Assembly (NCBI GenBank): GCA_014529385.2
Contig: CM043966.1
Coordinates: 92,240,587 to 92,300,586, forward strand
DNA from: Adiantum capillus-veneris
Taxonomy: Eukaryota; Streptophyta; Polypodiopsida; Polypodiales; Pteridaceae
Length of the DNA: 60,000 nt
Reading direction: 5' to 3'
Below, piece by piece: positions 45,307-55,800 of the stretch. The stretch's first letter is position 1. The number at the start of each line of letters is the position of its first letter. A model generated the notes under the pieces. That model did no database searches. It was given only the letters and a program-made list of their open reading frames with translations, and was not told the DNA's origin. The position numbers and the translations under genes were made by a program.

Positions 45307-45840
45307 GAAGAAAGATTTGTCTGACGAAGTGTCCGCATCACTACCTTCCTCAATAATCGGTGCTAGTGGACATTAAGCTACCTTGGTCACCTGCCACCTT
45401 CTGGTCTCTAAAATGTATCTTCTTGATCTTAAATTCATCAAACTTATCAATGCAATTTATCACAAATCCAGAAGGATCAGTCTCGGCACAACTTCTTGCT
45501 TTGCTGCTGAATATACATGTACACAAGCGTTTAATTTTGGCAATCAAATCAAAGCATTTTACTGCTTGAGGTTATCTTAGTAATGATTGGTATAACTGGA
45601 GAGTTAATCTCAACCACTACTGTATTTTATACACTACTAATGTTTTGGATTAGGTCTGCTAATTTGGAACTGTACTTCCCTCGGATGTTGGTCAATTTAC
45701 GTGAAAAAGTTTGAATTCAGTCTTTGCTCCGTCAAATGGACAAACAAGGTCCAAATTCACTTCTGAAAGAAGTTCTGGAACCCTTAAGCCAAATGGAAAC
45801 CTCATTGTCCAAGCCCAGTCAAATTTTCTCTTCAGTAGGC
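45307..45840. other. Leader DNA upstream of the small ORF
   Basis: Frames on the minus strand at 45547-45350 (CSSKARSCAETDPSGFVINC) run towards the small ORF but are separated from it by a frame change. They may be its N-terminal part. Otherwise nothing is recognised. Confidence 0.3.
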
Positions 45841-46720
45841 CCCAGTAGACATCCTACACGTAGGATGTCTCCTGCTCTGTTTTGCCTGGATTTTTAGCAC
45901 TATGGATTCCCCTTGATGTGCTGAGTCCACAATTGTTTTTACTTTTTGATTTGGACACCTATAAGCTAGTCAATGGATTAGAAATCTGTTTTGACAGCCA
46001 GTTGCTGGTCTTGATCAGTCTAATCAACTCCAATTTGGACCAAAATTGACTAGGAGGCTTGCCTCAGGCTATACAACACCTTGCTATGCCCACAGTCAGT
46101 ATCTGGCTTCAATTTCTTGCTTTAGACATCATATGCGTAGGATGTATTTTTCATCATAATGGCTTCAAATTCAAATCATAGGCTCCCCTTGATGTGCTGA
46201 TCACTTTGGTATGCTCACAGTTAGGTTCGGAGTGCAAAATTACACAGAAGACATCCTACGCGTAGGATGTCTTTTTGGCCTGTTTGACCCCAGACTTGAC
46301 CCACAGCTTCCCCTTGATGTGAGTAACCCAGTGGTATGCTTAGATTTTGGTTTGGATTTTAAAAGTCCCCAATTTTAGCTGTTCTTTCCTTTTTCAGTCA
46401 AAAGTGCTAAAGTTTGCGTTGAACCCGATTTTCTCACCCAAATGAGATGAAACCCCTCTCAGTCACGCAATATATCATGCAGATCATGCTCATGCAGCCA
46501 TCCTATGGTTTTGGTCTTAAAATAATGCTTTGGCACAATTTGGGTAGGATGTCTGGCAATTTCAGTCTATCTAGCCTTATCCTGTCAAGATATGGTCAAA
46601 TTTCCACTTTCCAGTTGAAAATAGGGTAAACCCCACCTTCTGAACACACTAGTCAACTCAAAATTCCAAAATTCCCATCAGATTAGCCTGTAGACATCCT
46701 ACGCATAGGATTTCTCTTGG
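45841..46720. repeat. Array of 24-bp palindromes with repeated flanks
   Basis: AGACATCCTACGCGTAGGATGTCT at 46249-46272 is a perfect palindrome. Variants lie at 45847-45870 (one change), 46124-46147 and 46692-46715, with a half-site at 46544-46553. Flanking phrases also recur: CCCCTTGATGTG(CTGA) near 45911, 46188 and 46313, and TGGTATGC(T) with CACAGT nearby. It appears to be a degenerate repeat array of roughly 120-440-base spacing in the untranslated leader. Half-sites also occur in both LTRs (20471-20483, 47589-47600). Confidence 0.8.
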
Positions 46721-47216
46721 CTTAAAATTTTCTGACAGAAATGCTCCTGATGCTCTGTAGCTCTATCAGAAACACTCACAGTAACTTTTGGACTTCACGT
46801 CAGCTTCCAAACACACTTTTGCGTCTTTTACAACCTTGTGATGAATTTACCAAGCAAGTATACATGCATGAAGTGCTCTAGATCTTGAATCATGATGTCC
46901 TACTTACTCTACTCCTACTCATCATGTGAAATGATGATAATGGTGTTTTGGTTTCTCTCTGGCCTCTCTGGACTCTCAAGCTCTCCTCTCACCACTTCTA
47001 CCACTCCAACTCCTACTCAATAACTCAACTAATACCTAAAACTATCTCAGTCTACCTAAGTCGAAGGATCTAGGCCAGACACACGCTTCCTAGATGCCCT
47101 AGATAAGACCTAGAGAGTCCTCTACCCTCTGGTCCTATCTAAATGTAAACAGGCCTCTTGGCAAGCCAAAAATCCCTATCCTCAAGGACTAGTCTCGATC
47201 ACCTACCTAAGGTTTT
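46721..47216. other. Leader DNA next to the primer site
   Basis: No frame or repeat recognised. It is C/T-rich around 46960-47020 on the plus strand. It is the first 500 bases of the element after the primer-binding site when read on the minus strand. Confidence 0.4.
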
Positions 47217-47236
47217 CGTCCCCGGCAGCCGCGCCA
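47217..47236 (-). promoter_or_regulatory. Primer-binding site of the giant element, tRNA-Asp-like
   Basis: On the minus strand TGGCGCGGCTGCCGGGGACG follows the LTR end (GTCTCACA T). It differs at two positions over the first 18 from the plant tRNA-Asp 3' complement as I remember it (TGGCGCCGTTGCCGGGGA). It fixes 47238-48165 as the 5' LTR. Confidence 0.65.
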
Positions 47237-47237
47237 A

Positions 47238-48165
47238 TGTGAGACGGATACGCCGCGACGGAGGTCAGCACAGTGAGAACTCACCTAACAAGATTTGTCA
47301 GCTAAGGGCAAAGCTCGACCCGCAGGCCCGTGGAAGCAAGCATAGGGTGTCAACCTACACTCGACCGACTCCTAACTAATTCCTACAGAGGTCTCTACCC
47401 AATGTCTAAGTCACAGCCTTCAAGAGTGCATAAGAGGAAAATTCCTACAACTCTTTCCAGAGCCGAACACCCATCAAAAAATCTCGAAACACCCCAGAAC
47501 TGGAAGGAGACCCTACTAACACCAATAGGTTGCTCTCCCTAAAGTCTATGAACCAAAACCCCAACCCAAAACACTTGGTGCAAAATCACATAGGATGTCC
47601 GGCAGAAATTTGCAGGTCTTCGTTTCCAAAATCAAAAGTGCCTAATGTGTAGCTCTACTCAATGTGAACGCGTGGATATGCTGCAATGAAAAATCGGACA
47701 ATGTATGCTCACTGAATCACCAGATGAAGCTCGTAGATGGAGCTCGCAAAACCAGACCGTATGCGTGCAATGTAGGTATCGGCGCGTAGCTCTCGTTGGG
47801 GGCAACACGCTGCACTTCTCCGCAATCGATTCCGACCACCAGTGCACACGTAGCGTCAAGATGAAGCTCACACTCTCTCTGGTACGCAGTACGCTCACTC
47901 ACAGTCTTCAAAACTTTTTTAAAAATGACAAAAAAGTCCTCATTAAGGTCAAAAAGTGGTATAAATACCTTACAATTCTCAAACCCTAAAGTTCCAAATC
48001 AACCATCTACTCAATCTAAATGTCAAAACTCGGATACAATCTGGAAACTTCTCTAAGCTCCAATATTTACAAGGTGAAATTTCGGGTTTTCTCAATAAAT
48101 GAATAATTACAAAAATGATGATCTGCTGAGGAGTCATTTTCCGTAGGGTGTGTCCAGCTTCTAAC
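47238..48165 (-). repeat. 5' LTR of the giant element
   Basis: About 928 bases, collinear with 20122-21047 and about 94% alike. The LTR end next to the primer site reads CTCACA on the minus strand. The outer end has lost the expected terminal base pair (CTAAC followed directly by CGACT). Confidence 0.8.
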
Positions 48166-48278
48166 CGACTACGCATTGTTGTTGAAAGATTAGGTAGGGT
48201 TTTGTCTGCAACTCTTGAAGATGAAGGTTAGTTGTCTTGCTAGTAAACCTTCCTTTTGGTCTACTTTGTGCCAGCCAT
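48166..48278 (-). pseudogene. CENH3-like histone H3 pseudogene, N-terminal tail
   Basis: Minus-strand ATG at 48278: MAGTK, a TAG stop, TKRKVY, further stops, and an open stretch ending in LSTTMRSRR at the retrotransposon junction. The start matches the universal H3 opening MARTKQTARKS with the Gln codon changed to a stop. The reading continues with RYKQNQSVLL at 20117, on the other side of the 28-kb insertion. TSD CGACT is at 48166-48170. Not functional. Confidence 0.6.
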
Positions 48279-48589
48279 GGAAACAAGTGTTTACCCTGGA
48301 AAGCATTGTGGAGAAGAATAAGAAGAAGATTGAGCAATGAGAAGGTTATGTCACAAAACTTGAATCTGAGAGGTGAGGACAGTCGTCGTCAAACAACAAT
48401 GGAAATACGGAAATAGAAACGTTATATAATCATCAAGGACATCATCATCATTAGCAAACATATGGCGGCCACAATTAATTGAGTGGCTCATCATCATTAA
48501 AAAGAGTGCATTATTGCATGAACAACACGTGGCATACTGCATGTCAACTAGGGCACGAGGTTGACTATGTGGTTTTTGTGGCACAACGT
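48279..48589. other. Spacer upstream of the CENH3-like start
   Basis: No clear frame. It would be the 5' flank of the CENH3-like gene. A minus-strand frame at 48662-48351 and plus-strand frame at 48479-48673 overlap the hairpin array and are not convincing. Confidence 0.3.
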
Positions 48590-49100
48590 GATATGGGATG
48601 TGCCTTGTGCGACCAAACCCCCTCCTCGCGTTGTGTTGCGACAAGGAAAAATATTGCGGCACAACGCGGGTAGGGGAGTGTACCGCAGCTAGACCTACTT
48701 ATTGCGTTGTGGTGTGGCACTTTTAAAGACGTGCCATAGCGCAATAGGGACTAACCATGTTGTGGTGATGCCTCTCTATCTCATTGTTTTGTGATATTAG
48801 GATGTCGCGTCAAAATGCAATAGAGACCACCCATATCGTGGACATGCGTCCCTATCACGTTGTGGTGCGACATTTGACTGTCTTGTCACAACGCGAAAGG
48901 GACCTCCCATATTGTGGACACACCTTCCTATCACGTTGTGGTGCAACATTTGGATGTCGCATCACAACGCAATAGGGACCACCCATATAGTGAAGAGAGC
49001 TTCCTATCAGTTGTGGCGCGACATTTTTTTGTCGATGCACAACGCAAGTAGGTCAATGGTTGTGTGACGTAAACCTACCACTCGCATTATGGTGGGATAT
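48590..49100. repeat. Tandem array of stem-loop units
   Basis: About six units of 75-85 bases. Each holds an inverted repeat such as ACGTTGTGGTGCAACAT/ATGTCGCATCACAACGC with a short loop: about 48637-48668, 48711-48755, 48780-48822, 48856-48895, 48933-48970 and 49009-49047. Linkers repeat GGGACCACCCATAT.GTGGACA. The last one and a half units also occur in copy 1 at 42700-42900. Such arrays are found as subterminal repeats of some DNA transposons, but the identity is not established. Confidence 0.75.
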
Positions 49101-49237
49101 ATTTTGATAAAAGCTCTTCCTTCTTAATCATTAACCAAAAAGGAAACAAAGAGGTAGAGACAAAGAAACAATATATGAAGACATTTGCATCTCCTACAAC
49201 TTCAAGGATGCACTATCTTGTTTGTCCATTTCAATTA

Positions 49238-49435
49238 TTATTTTTCCTCCTTTATCGTTGGTGGTTTCTTGTCCTTGGTCTTTAAGGTTTTATTTTTCTC
49301 AGCATTTGCCTTTTGGTTTTTCTTCTTCAGCTCCTTTCAAAGAGCTTTTGCCTCAGTTATCATTTTCTCTACCTCCTTCCTTTTTGCCATCATCTTTTGG
49401 GAAAGCTTCGCCTTTTCTCCCTTCTTATCCTCCAT
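49238..49435 (-). pseudogene. Short Lys-rich ORF, divergent partner, copy 2
   Basis: Same ORF as at 43030-43227 with one visible residue change (MIT for MIM) and the same TGA at codon 33. TATATAAA (49486-49493, minus) lies 51 bases upstream. Low complexity and Lys-rich, possibly a short coiled coil; function unknown. Confidence 0.35.
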
Positions 49436-49485
49436 ACCTACGTTGTGTAGATGTGAGCGAGTTCTATAGTGCGCAGTCAAGGTGC

Positions 49486-49640
49486 TTTATATAGCTACGA
49501 TACTCACCACATGAAGGACACATGTCATAGGGATGGTGGAGCTTGCCTCGGTCTTTGTGATGCATTCAATGTACCGTTACTAATGCAATCATAAGGGTGG
49601 TTGAAATGACCTGGTTGAGTTCCTGAGGAGTCTATATATA
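49486..49640. promoter_or_regulatory. Divergent promoter region with two TATA boxes, copy 2
   Basis: Minus-strand TATATAAA at 49486-49493 and plus-strand TATATATA at 49633-49640, 101 bases before the ATG at 49741. The region is identical in sense to copy 1. Confidence 0.5.
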
Positions 49641-49740
49641 GGAGGCCAGTCAGTCCCCCATTCGTACTCTTTAGTGTTAGCCAATGCCTTCCTACCTTCA
49701 CCCTAACCAACAACCCAACTTTTCTTACCTCTCTCCATAA

Positions 49741-50832
49741 ATGGATCCCTTTCAGATCGAGATAGAGAAGGAGCTTCCTTGCTCTAACAAGGCACCCAAA
49801 GACAAGTTGTACCATTTTCTCTAAAAAATTGGGCTTCAGCAGCGAGAGAAAAAATTCAAGCCTATTTTCAAACATACCTTCTCATTGCAAGAGTTTTTGG
49901 CTTTTGCATCACATTTCGTTGCAGAGTTTCATCAGACATGTGATCAACAGATGATCAGCGGCACATTTGAGTTTGGGGGTTGTCGATATGTTTATATGAA
50001 GGATATCAATTTTGATCGTTTAAAGAAAGATATTTTCTACAGAAGTAGCCTCAAGTTGCCACTAAAGTATTGCAGGAATGACATCAGATGTCTCGTCCAT
50101 AATCGAAAGTGTCGAGTTGCAGAATACTATGCTGGGTGCATACTCTTTTTGAATGTTAATATGGAGGATCATTGGGACACGGCAGAGGAGGTCATGAGAA
50201 ATCACCATTCAGTCATTGGTGACAAGTTGGTGCAACCACTTAGTGTTGCTTTGTGTGTTTTAGAGGTGATCAGCTACCAGAGGGAGCTTTGCCAACGAAT
50301 GTGCTCCCTATCGTCCTCATCGATGATCATCATTATGTATTACTCAATGACATCATGGAATTGTTTGACTTGACAGAGGACTACTGCCTTGCTATATCCA
50401 CTCAAAATCTACAAGAGGATGGCAGTATAATCAACCCTACCAATGACAAGTATTCTGTCATGGATGCTCATGTAATAGTGGGTGAGTTTATCAAACCAAC
50501 AGAGGCACTAGCAATGATATACAAGGATGCAACCGCATGTGCCGCGACACTTCCAACGGAGTCGGAGTTCAGGGCGGTATAGGAATGGCTTGGAATCACA
50601 GAGATGGTGAGAAGTGCTCCATCAATGACATTGACACTGTTCTCATCCTCTACAAACGAGAGTACACTTGACTTATGGAATGCTGCATTACTCGAAGAAG
50701 ATGAAAATCAGAAGGTATACTCCTCTATACATATTTTTTTGGTTGCTTGTATGAGAGTTTCATGTGTATACACCAACACTTGACTTTTATTTCTCGTAGC
50801 TTGTAGTCTATGATGATAAGTCATTCCTTGTC
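49741..50832 (+). pseudogene. Unrecognised gene, exon 1, intron and start of exon 2
   Basis: Exon 1 (49741-50714) has the same TAA at codon 28 and the same frame change near 50258 as copy 1, plus its own TAG at 50579-50581. The intron 50715-50799 has GTATAC and TTTCTCGTAG ends and divides the reading in phase 0 after DENQK. Exon 2 starts LVVYDDKSFLV and is interrupted at 50832 by the chromovirus. It resumes at 59737. Family not recognised. It may be a transposon gene, given the hairpin array upstream. Confidence 0.5.
50828..50832. repeat. Left target-site duplication of the chromovirus
   Basis: TTGTC here is repeated exactly at 59732-59736, directly outside the two LTRs. This proves a single clean insertion into exon 2 of the flanking gene. 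Confidence 0.95.
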
Positions 50833-52418
50833 TGTCATAATAATCAATATCTAATTCTCCTAAATGATTTTCTCATATTAAACTGATCATTTAATGTGGG
50901 GAAGTGCCAAGGGAGAAAAAGCTAGAATATTGGTTAAGCTAGCAGACCGGCCACAGTAGGGATCCAAAGGAGGGAAAATAGGGATCCAAAGGGGGGGCCA
51001 TCTGCAAAAGAGCCATGTGAAACAATGGGCCAAAAAGACCCTAAGGTTCAGCCCATTAAGACTTCCAAAATGCTAAGGTTCCAAAATTCAAAGGTTGTGT
51101 CCAAAGGTCAACCCTAGGGAAAATTGGATGCTTAGTGTGTGCCCTAAAAAGTCTTTGCACATCCCTACATGGGAGGGGGCGAGCCCCAAAGCTAGGGGAT
51201 GAGAGAGAAAGCCACACACACACACACAGGCTCCCTTTACACAAAGGGAATGAGGGACACATGTCAGCTCCCTAGGCCAGATGCCCACAAGGTGTGCCCA
51301 ATTCCTATTGGAAGACCCTTGAAGTGGACCAATGAGAATTAAGCTAGAGTAAATCTAGTTTAATTAATTTAAAAACATTTAATAAAAGAAACCAATGAGA
51401 ATTAAGTCTCCTAGAAGACTATTGGGCAGTCTCCCAAGGGATCCAATGAGCATTCAGGAGCCCCATGGCTTGCCTGATTCCTATTGGCCAGGAGGCAAAG
51501 GGGTCCAATGAGAGTTTAGTTTAATTATTTAATTACCTAAAGCTCTCACAAAAGGGGAAAGGGGGACACATGTCAGAAGGCTATCACTTATGCTGCTTAA
51601 TTCCTATTGGCTTGACCTGGGGAGGTCCAATGAGGCAAAAGCCAGACCTAATTAGCAGCTAGGGCTCGCCCAAGAGAGAGGGGGGGCTGATTTTTGCTTG
51701 GTATTGACACACACACACTCACACTTGACCATGTGTGAAGGAAGAATACTCTATCTCCTCCCAAGCTTTAATGGAAAGCTCATCACCTACTCCAAGCTTG
51801 TGAGATAGAAGCCTACATCAACACTCTCTTGGCATATGGATGCAAATCCAACCAAGAGCCAAGCTTCAATGCATGCTCATCTTCTCTACCAAGCTAATTA
51901 CTAAGCTATGCTAATATGAGTGATTATGTGAGGAGATGTACATCTTTCTCGTAAGATACTTCTTTTTCTTCTCAATCTACTCTCATACCCTGCTAGCTCT
52001 CACCATCTTCGAAGGTGTGTGAGGTCTTGGGTCTGAGAACGGGGATAATTCAAGTTGTGTTTGATTAAGTGTTTTGCTTGGTGTATGAAGCTTCCATCCT
52101 CATTGCACTAGCTAGTCTTGAAGGAACACAAAGAATTGTATTGTACAATGTCTCTCTTGATGGGAGAAACCATAATACAAAGCCTTTTGGAGGGGGGACC
52201 GGCTCCATGCAAATCCGGTCCTCAACTGTTGTCAATAGCTTAATTGCTCTCTCTTTTGAAAGTATTGTCGATGCTATCTAACTAGGTGTTATGCTTTTTG
52301 TTGCTCTCTCCACCCAAGCACTCTTGTAATTCTCATTAGGAATCTATTCTAATGAAATGCCCACTATATTCATGCTAATTTCCGCTACACATAAGATTTT
52401 AGGCCATTAAATGTTACA
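50833..52418 (+). repeat. 5' LTR of the chromovirus
   Basis: 1,586 bases, starting TGTCATAATAATC and ending AATGTTACA. It contains repeated CCTATTGG/CCAATGAG phrases (51300-51640), a CA microsatellite (51213-51228) and a second short one (51708-51722). Confidence 0.95.
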
Positions 52419-52419
52419 T

Positions 52420-52434
52420 TGGTATCAGAGCTCA
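52420..52434 (+). promoter_or_regulatory. Primer-binding site, initiator tRNA-Met
   Basis: TGGTATCAGAGCTC starts one base after the LTR end. TGGTATCAGAGC is the standard complement of the plant initiator tRNA-Met 3' end. Confidence 0.95.
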
Positions 52435-52835
52435 AGGTTTCTCTTTTCTTGCTCAAGAAGGGAGGTCCTCAAGCTAGCTACAAATGGTTGGTATTATTAA
52501 TTGCCTGTGAGTAAGTAGAATAGGGATTTTTCAGCCTTGCAGTGCGCCTGCCTTTGTGCAGTTAACGGGGCATCACCGTCGAGAGCTATGGTCTTAATAG
52601 TGGAGTCCTACGGGGCTTGCCTACGGCTTAACCACTATTGAGCTATTAGAAGCTTGACAGGAGCCGGTGCTGTTTTGGTGTCGAAAGACCCTCTCTTCTA
52701 TTCCTTGCAATTAATGGTATTCGAGCCGCGGGTACAGTAGCTTGAGTGCTTTTTCTAAAGGGGTAAAGAGGAGTAGCAACTAGGGCTTGAAGTGCCAAAG
52801 TACACCTAAAAAGTTTACACCTAAAAGTTGTTAGA
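52435..52835 (+). other. Chromovirus leader
   Basis: Untranslated region between primer site and gag start. It has no frame longer than 70 codons and no repeats. Confidence 0.7.
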
Positions 52836-55800
52836 ATGGCTGACAATAGTAAAGAGAGTGAAATTAATGTTGATAACTTTGATTTTGCTCATGAGCAAGC
52901 TACTAATGATGCTTCAATGCTTGTTAACTATCTTGTTTCTAGGCTTCAACAAGCCATGGGCAATCCATCTCTCCAAAGTGAAGTGCAACGGCAGCTCCGT
53001 GCTCACGGGATTCTCCAAGCTCATCACCATGACGAGAGAACACCTAGGAAGCCTCCTTGTGAGACTACCAAAAGAGGTCTCTCTCCGATTCGGGAAGAAG
53101 AAGAGAATCCATATGAAGGGCTCAAGAACTTACTTCTTGATGATGCATCTCCTTCCCAAAGGAGAACTCAAGAGCCTCCACCGAAGGAACGAGAAAGAAG
53201 CGAGTCTCCCGCCACCTCGGCGGAGATGGCTCCACGAAGACGGCGGGCTAAACGCTCTCCATCACCACCAAAGCGGAGAAGACCATCACACTCTTCTCCA
53301 CGCCATAATTCAAAGAGGGATGATAAAAAGCAAGAGAAGAAAAAGGCGAGAAAGAGGACACCCTCTTCTCCATCTTCTTCATCCTCTTCCTCTTATGAAA
53401 GCTATCGTGAAGACGACAAAGATCAAGACAAGAAAAAGGCGAGAAAGAGGTCACCCTCTTCTCCACCTTCTTCAAATTCTTCATCTTCTGAAGAAAGTGA
53501 TGGTGCAACTTTTGAACCATCAAAAAGAAGAGGCCATAGGAAATCCTATGCCGCATGGAAGAGGTCGTCCAAGCTGAAGAAATTCAAAGAGGGAGGGAAG
53601 AGCATCTCTTTCCTTACCTATGATGGCACCTTCAGTGCTACAGACAAAGTTTTGGCCTTTATCCAGCAATTCGATGCGGCGTTTGGAGATGAGGGCTTCA
53701 CGGAGTCCTCTAAGCTACGCCATGTAGCTATGCACTTTCAAAAGTCCGCCAGACAATGGTGGTCTAGCCTACGAGCCAACGGTGAAGCTCCACGAACATG
53801 GAAGGCTTTAAGAGCTTCCATTATGAAGCAGTTTTTGGCCACCGATGCCAAAGACAAAGTACTCACCGAATGGCGAAGCTTAAAGCTCTCTCCCAATGAA
53901 TCCATCCACAAATATGTAGACAAGTTTTGGGACCTACAACTCAAAGCCACTGTCTTCAAAAAGTTGGATTTTGGAGAGCAAAAGCAACAATTTTGTGCGG
54001 GCTTAACCGAAGAAATGGCGGAGTATGTCAACTCCCAAAGGCCACGTACCATATCGGCGGTAATACACCATACTATGGTGGCCTCGCGAATCAATTTCCA
54101 AACGGGGGGTAAAAGAAATAATAAGCCCCCGGAAAACAAGGGTTCCAATGAGCCTAAGGGGAAGGACAATGTCCAAAAGTCTCCTAAGGGCACTTCCAAC
54201 AAAGCTAAAGAGAAGGGAGTTTACAAAGGAAAGAATAAACTCTCTCCTGAAGAGCTTGAGCGTTATCGTAAAGATAACCGGTGTTTCAAGTGCGGTGAAC
54301 AAGGGCATGCGTACCGCGCTTGTCCCCAAAAGAACAACCGCCAAGATCCTCCTAGAGCTTCTTTGGTTGAAATCCAAGAGGAGGAGATTCACCAAACTCA
54401 CCACAAAGGATCTCCTCTATGCCATGCTTGGGGAAAGGTAAGAGAACATGATGCTTTTATTCTCTTTGACCCTGGTTCTACTCACAATTTCATATCTATG
54501 GAGTTAGCCACCAAGCTAGGCATACAATCCTACGAGATGGGAGATATCCTACCCGCAGACAGTGCCTTCAAGGGGCAAGAAGCTTCAGTCACTCCCTTAA
54601 TCGGGAAATTGAGGCTTCATGTCCAAGGCTATGTGGACAAAGAGGACTTCTTTATCTCTCCTCTCAAGCATGAGGATGTAATCCTAGGGGCACCATGGTT
54701 TGACCGCCTGGCTGCCCATGTTAAATTTCCTGAAAGGAGAATCTCCTTTAAGTTCAAGGAAAAGGACATGTATATAGATGCTAAGGAGATGGGTAACACC
54801 ATCCCCATTGTACATACACCAGCTTTCAACAAGTCAATAAAGAGCTCTATTTCCGTGTACATGATTTTTGTTAAAGATTCTCAAAATGAACCTAATGCTT
54901 TAGCAAAAGAAAATAAAAGCAACCAAAAGGAATTAGAGTTATCCAATTTTCTCAAGGGGTTTCAAGATGTCTTTATTGACGACATCCCTTGTGAGCTACC
55001 TCCTAAACGAGGTAATGACGACCATGCAATTGAACTTCTTCCAGGAAGTTCACTGCCTAACAAACCTCCTTATAGAGTTTCTCAAGCTCAACAAGAGGAG
55101 ATTATGCGGCAAGTGCATGAGTTAGTTGAGAAGGGCATGGTTAGGCCTAGCTCATCTCCATTTTGCTCACCTGTGCTATTAGTGCAAAAGAAAGACGGCA
55201 CATATCGTATGTGTGTCGACTATAGAGCACTAAATAGGATCACTATCAAGAATAGGTTTCCCGTTCCACGGGTAGAAGACCTATTTGATAAGCTACAAGG
55301 ATCGACCTACTTCAGTAGGATTGACCTAAAAAGTGGCTATCATCAAATAAGGATAGTTGATCAAGACATTGTAAAGACCGCATTTCGTACTACATTTGGT
55401 CTTTACGAATACATTGTCATGCCTTTTGGCTTGACTAATGCACCAGCCACATTTAACCGCTTGATGGAGAAGCTGTTCAGGCCTCATCGAACCTTCACTG
55501 GAGTGTTCTTTGATGATATTATCATCTACTCTAATTCATTGGAGGAACACAAGCAACACCTCCAGGTAATATTTCAAGTTTTAAGAGAGAATAAACTTTA
55601 TGTTAATCGAAAGAAAAGTGAATTTTTCTTGCAAGAGATTCAATATTTAGGTCACATTATCTCTCAAGATGGAATCCAAATGGATCCATCCAAGTTAGAG
55701 GTAATAAAAGGATGGCCTAAACCAAGGAATCTTCATGAACTAAGAAGCTTTATAGGTATGTGTGCATACTATAGACGCTTCATAGAAAAGTTCTCACAAA

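Larger units (their letters stand above)
20118..48170 (-). mobile_element. Giant nested LTR retrotransposon, 28 kb, minus strand
   Basis: LTR copies at 20122-21047 (3') and 47238-48165 (5') are about 94% alike by eye, in the same orientation, and flanked by the same five bases. On the minus strand the 5' LTR is followed by a primer site, and the 3' LTR is preceded by a purine tract. Between them run, on the same strand and in order, a leader with palindromes, a small ORF, gag, protease, RT, RNase H, integrase and a long 3' ORF. Later insertions (hAT 6.1 kb, TTAA element 1.3 kb, perhaps a 1.9-kb block) account for part of the length, leaving roughly 18.7 kb. Ty3/gypsy order, lack of a second RNase H and an extra ORF after pol suggest an Athila-like or wider OTA-clade element. 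An alternative is two separate elements of one LTR family. Confidence 0.65.
48908..50799. repeat. Duplicated 1.9-kb block, copy 2 (outside the giant element)
   Basis: Partner of 42700-44591 at an offset of 6,208 bases. It begins within the hairpin array and ends at the AG of the intron at 50799. In contrast to copy 1, the gene's second exon follows directly, so this copy appears to be in its original context. Confidence 0.85.
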
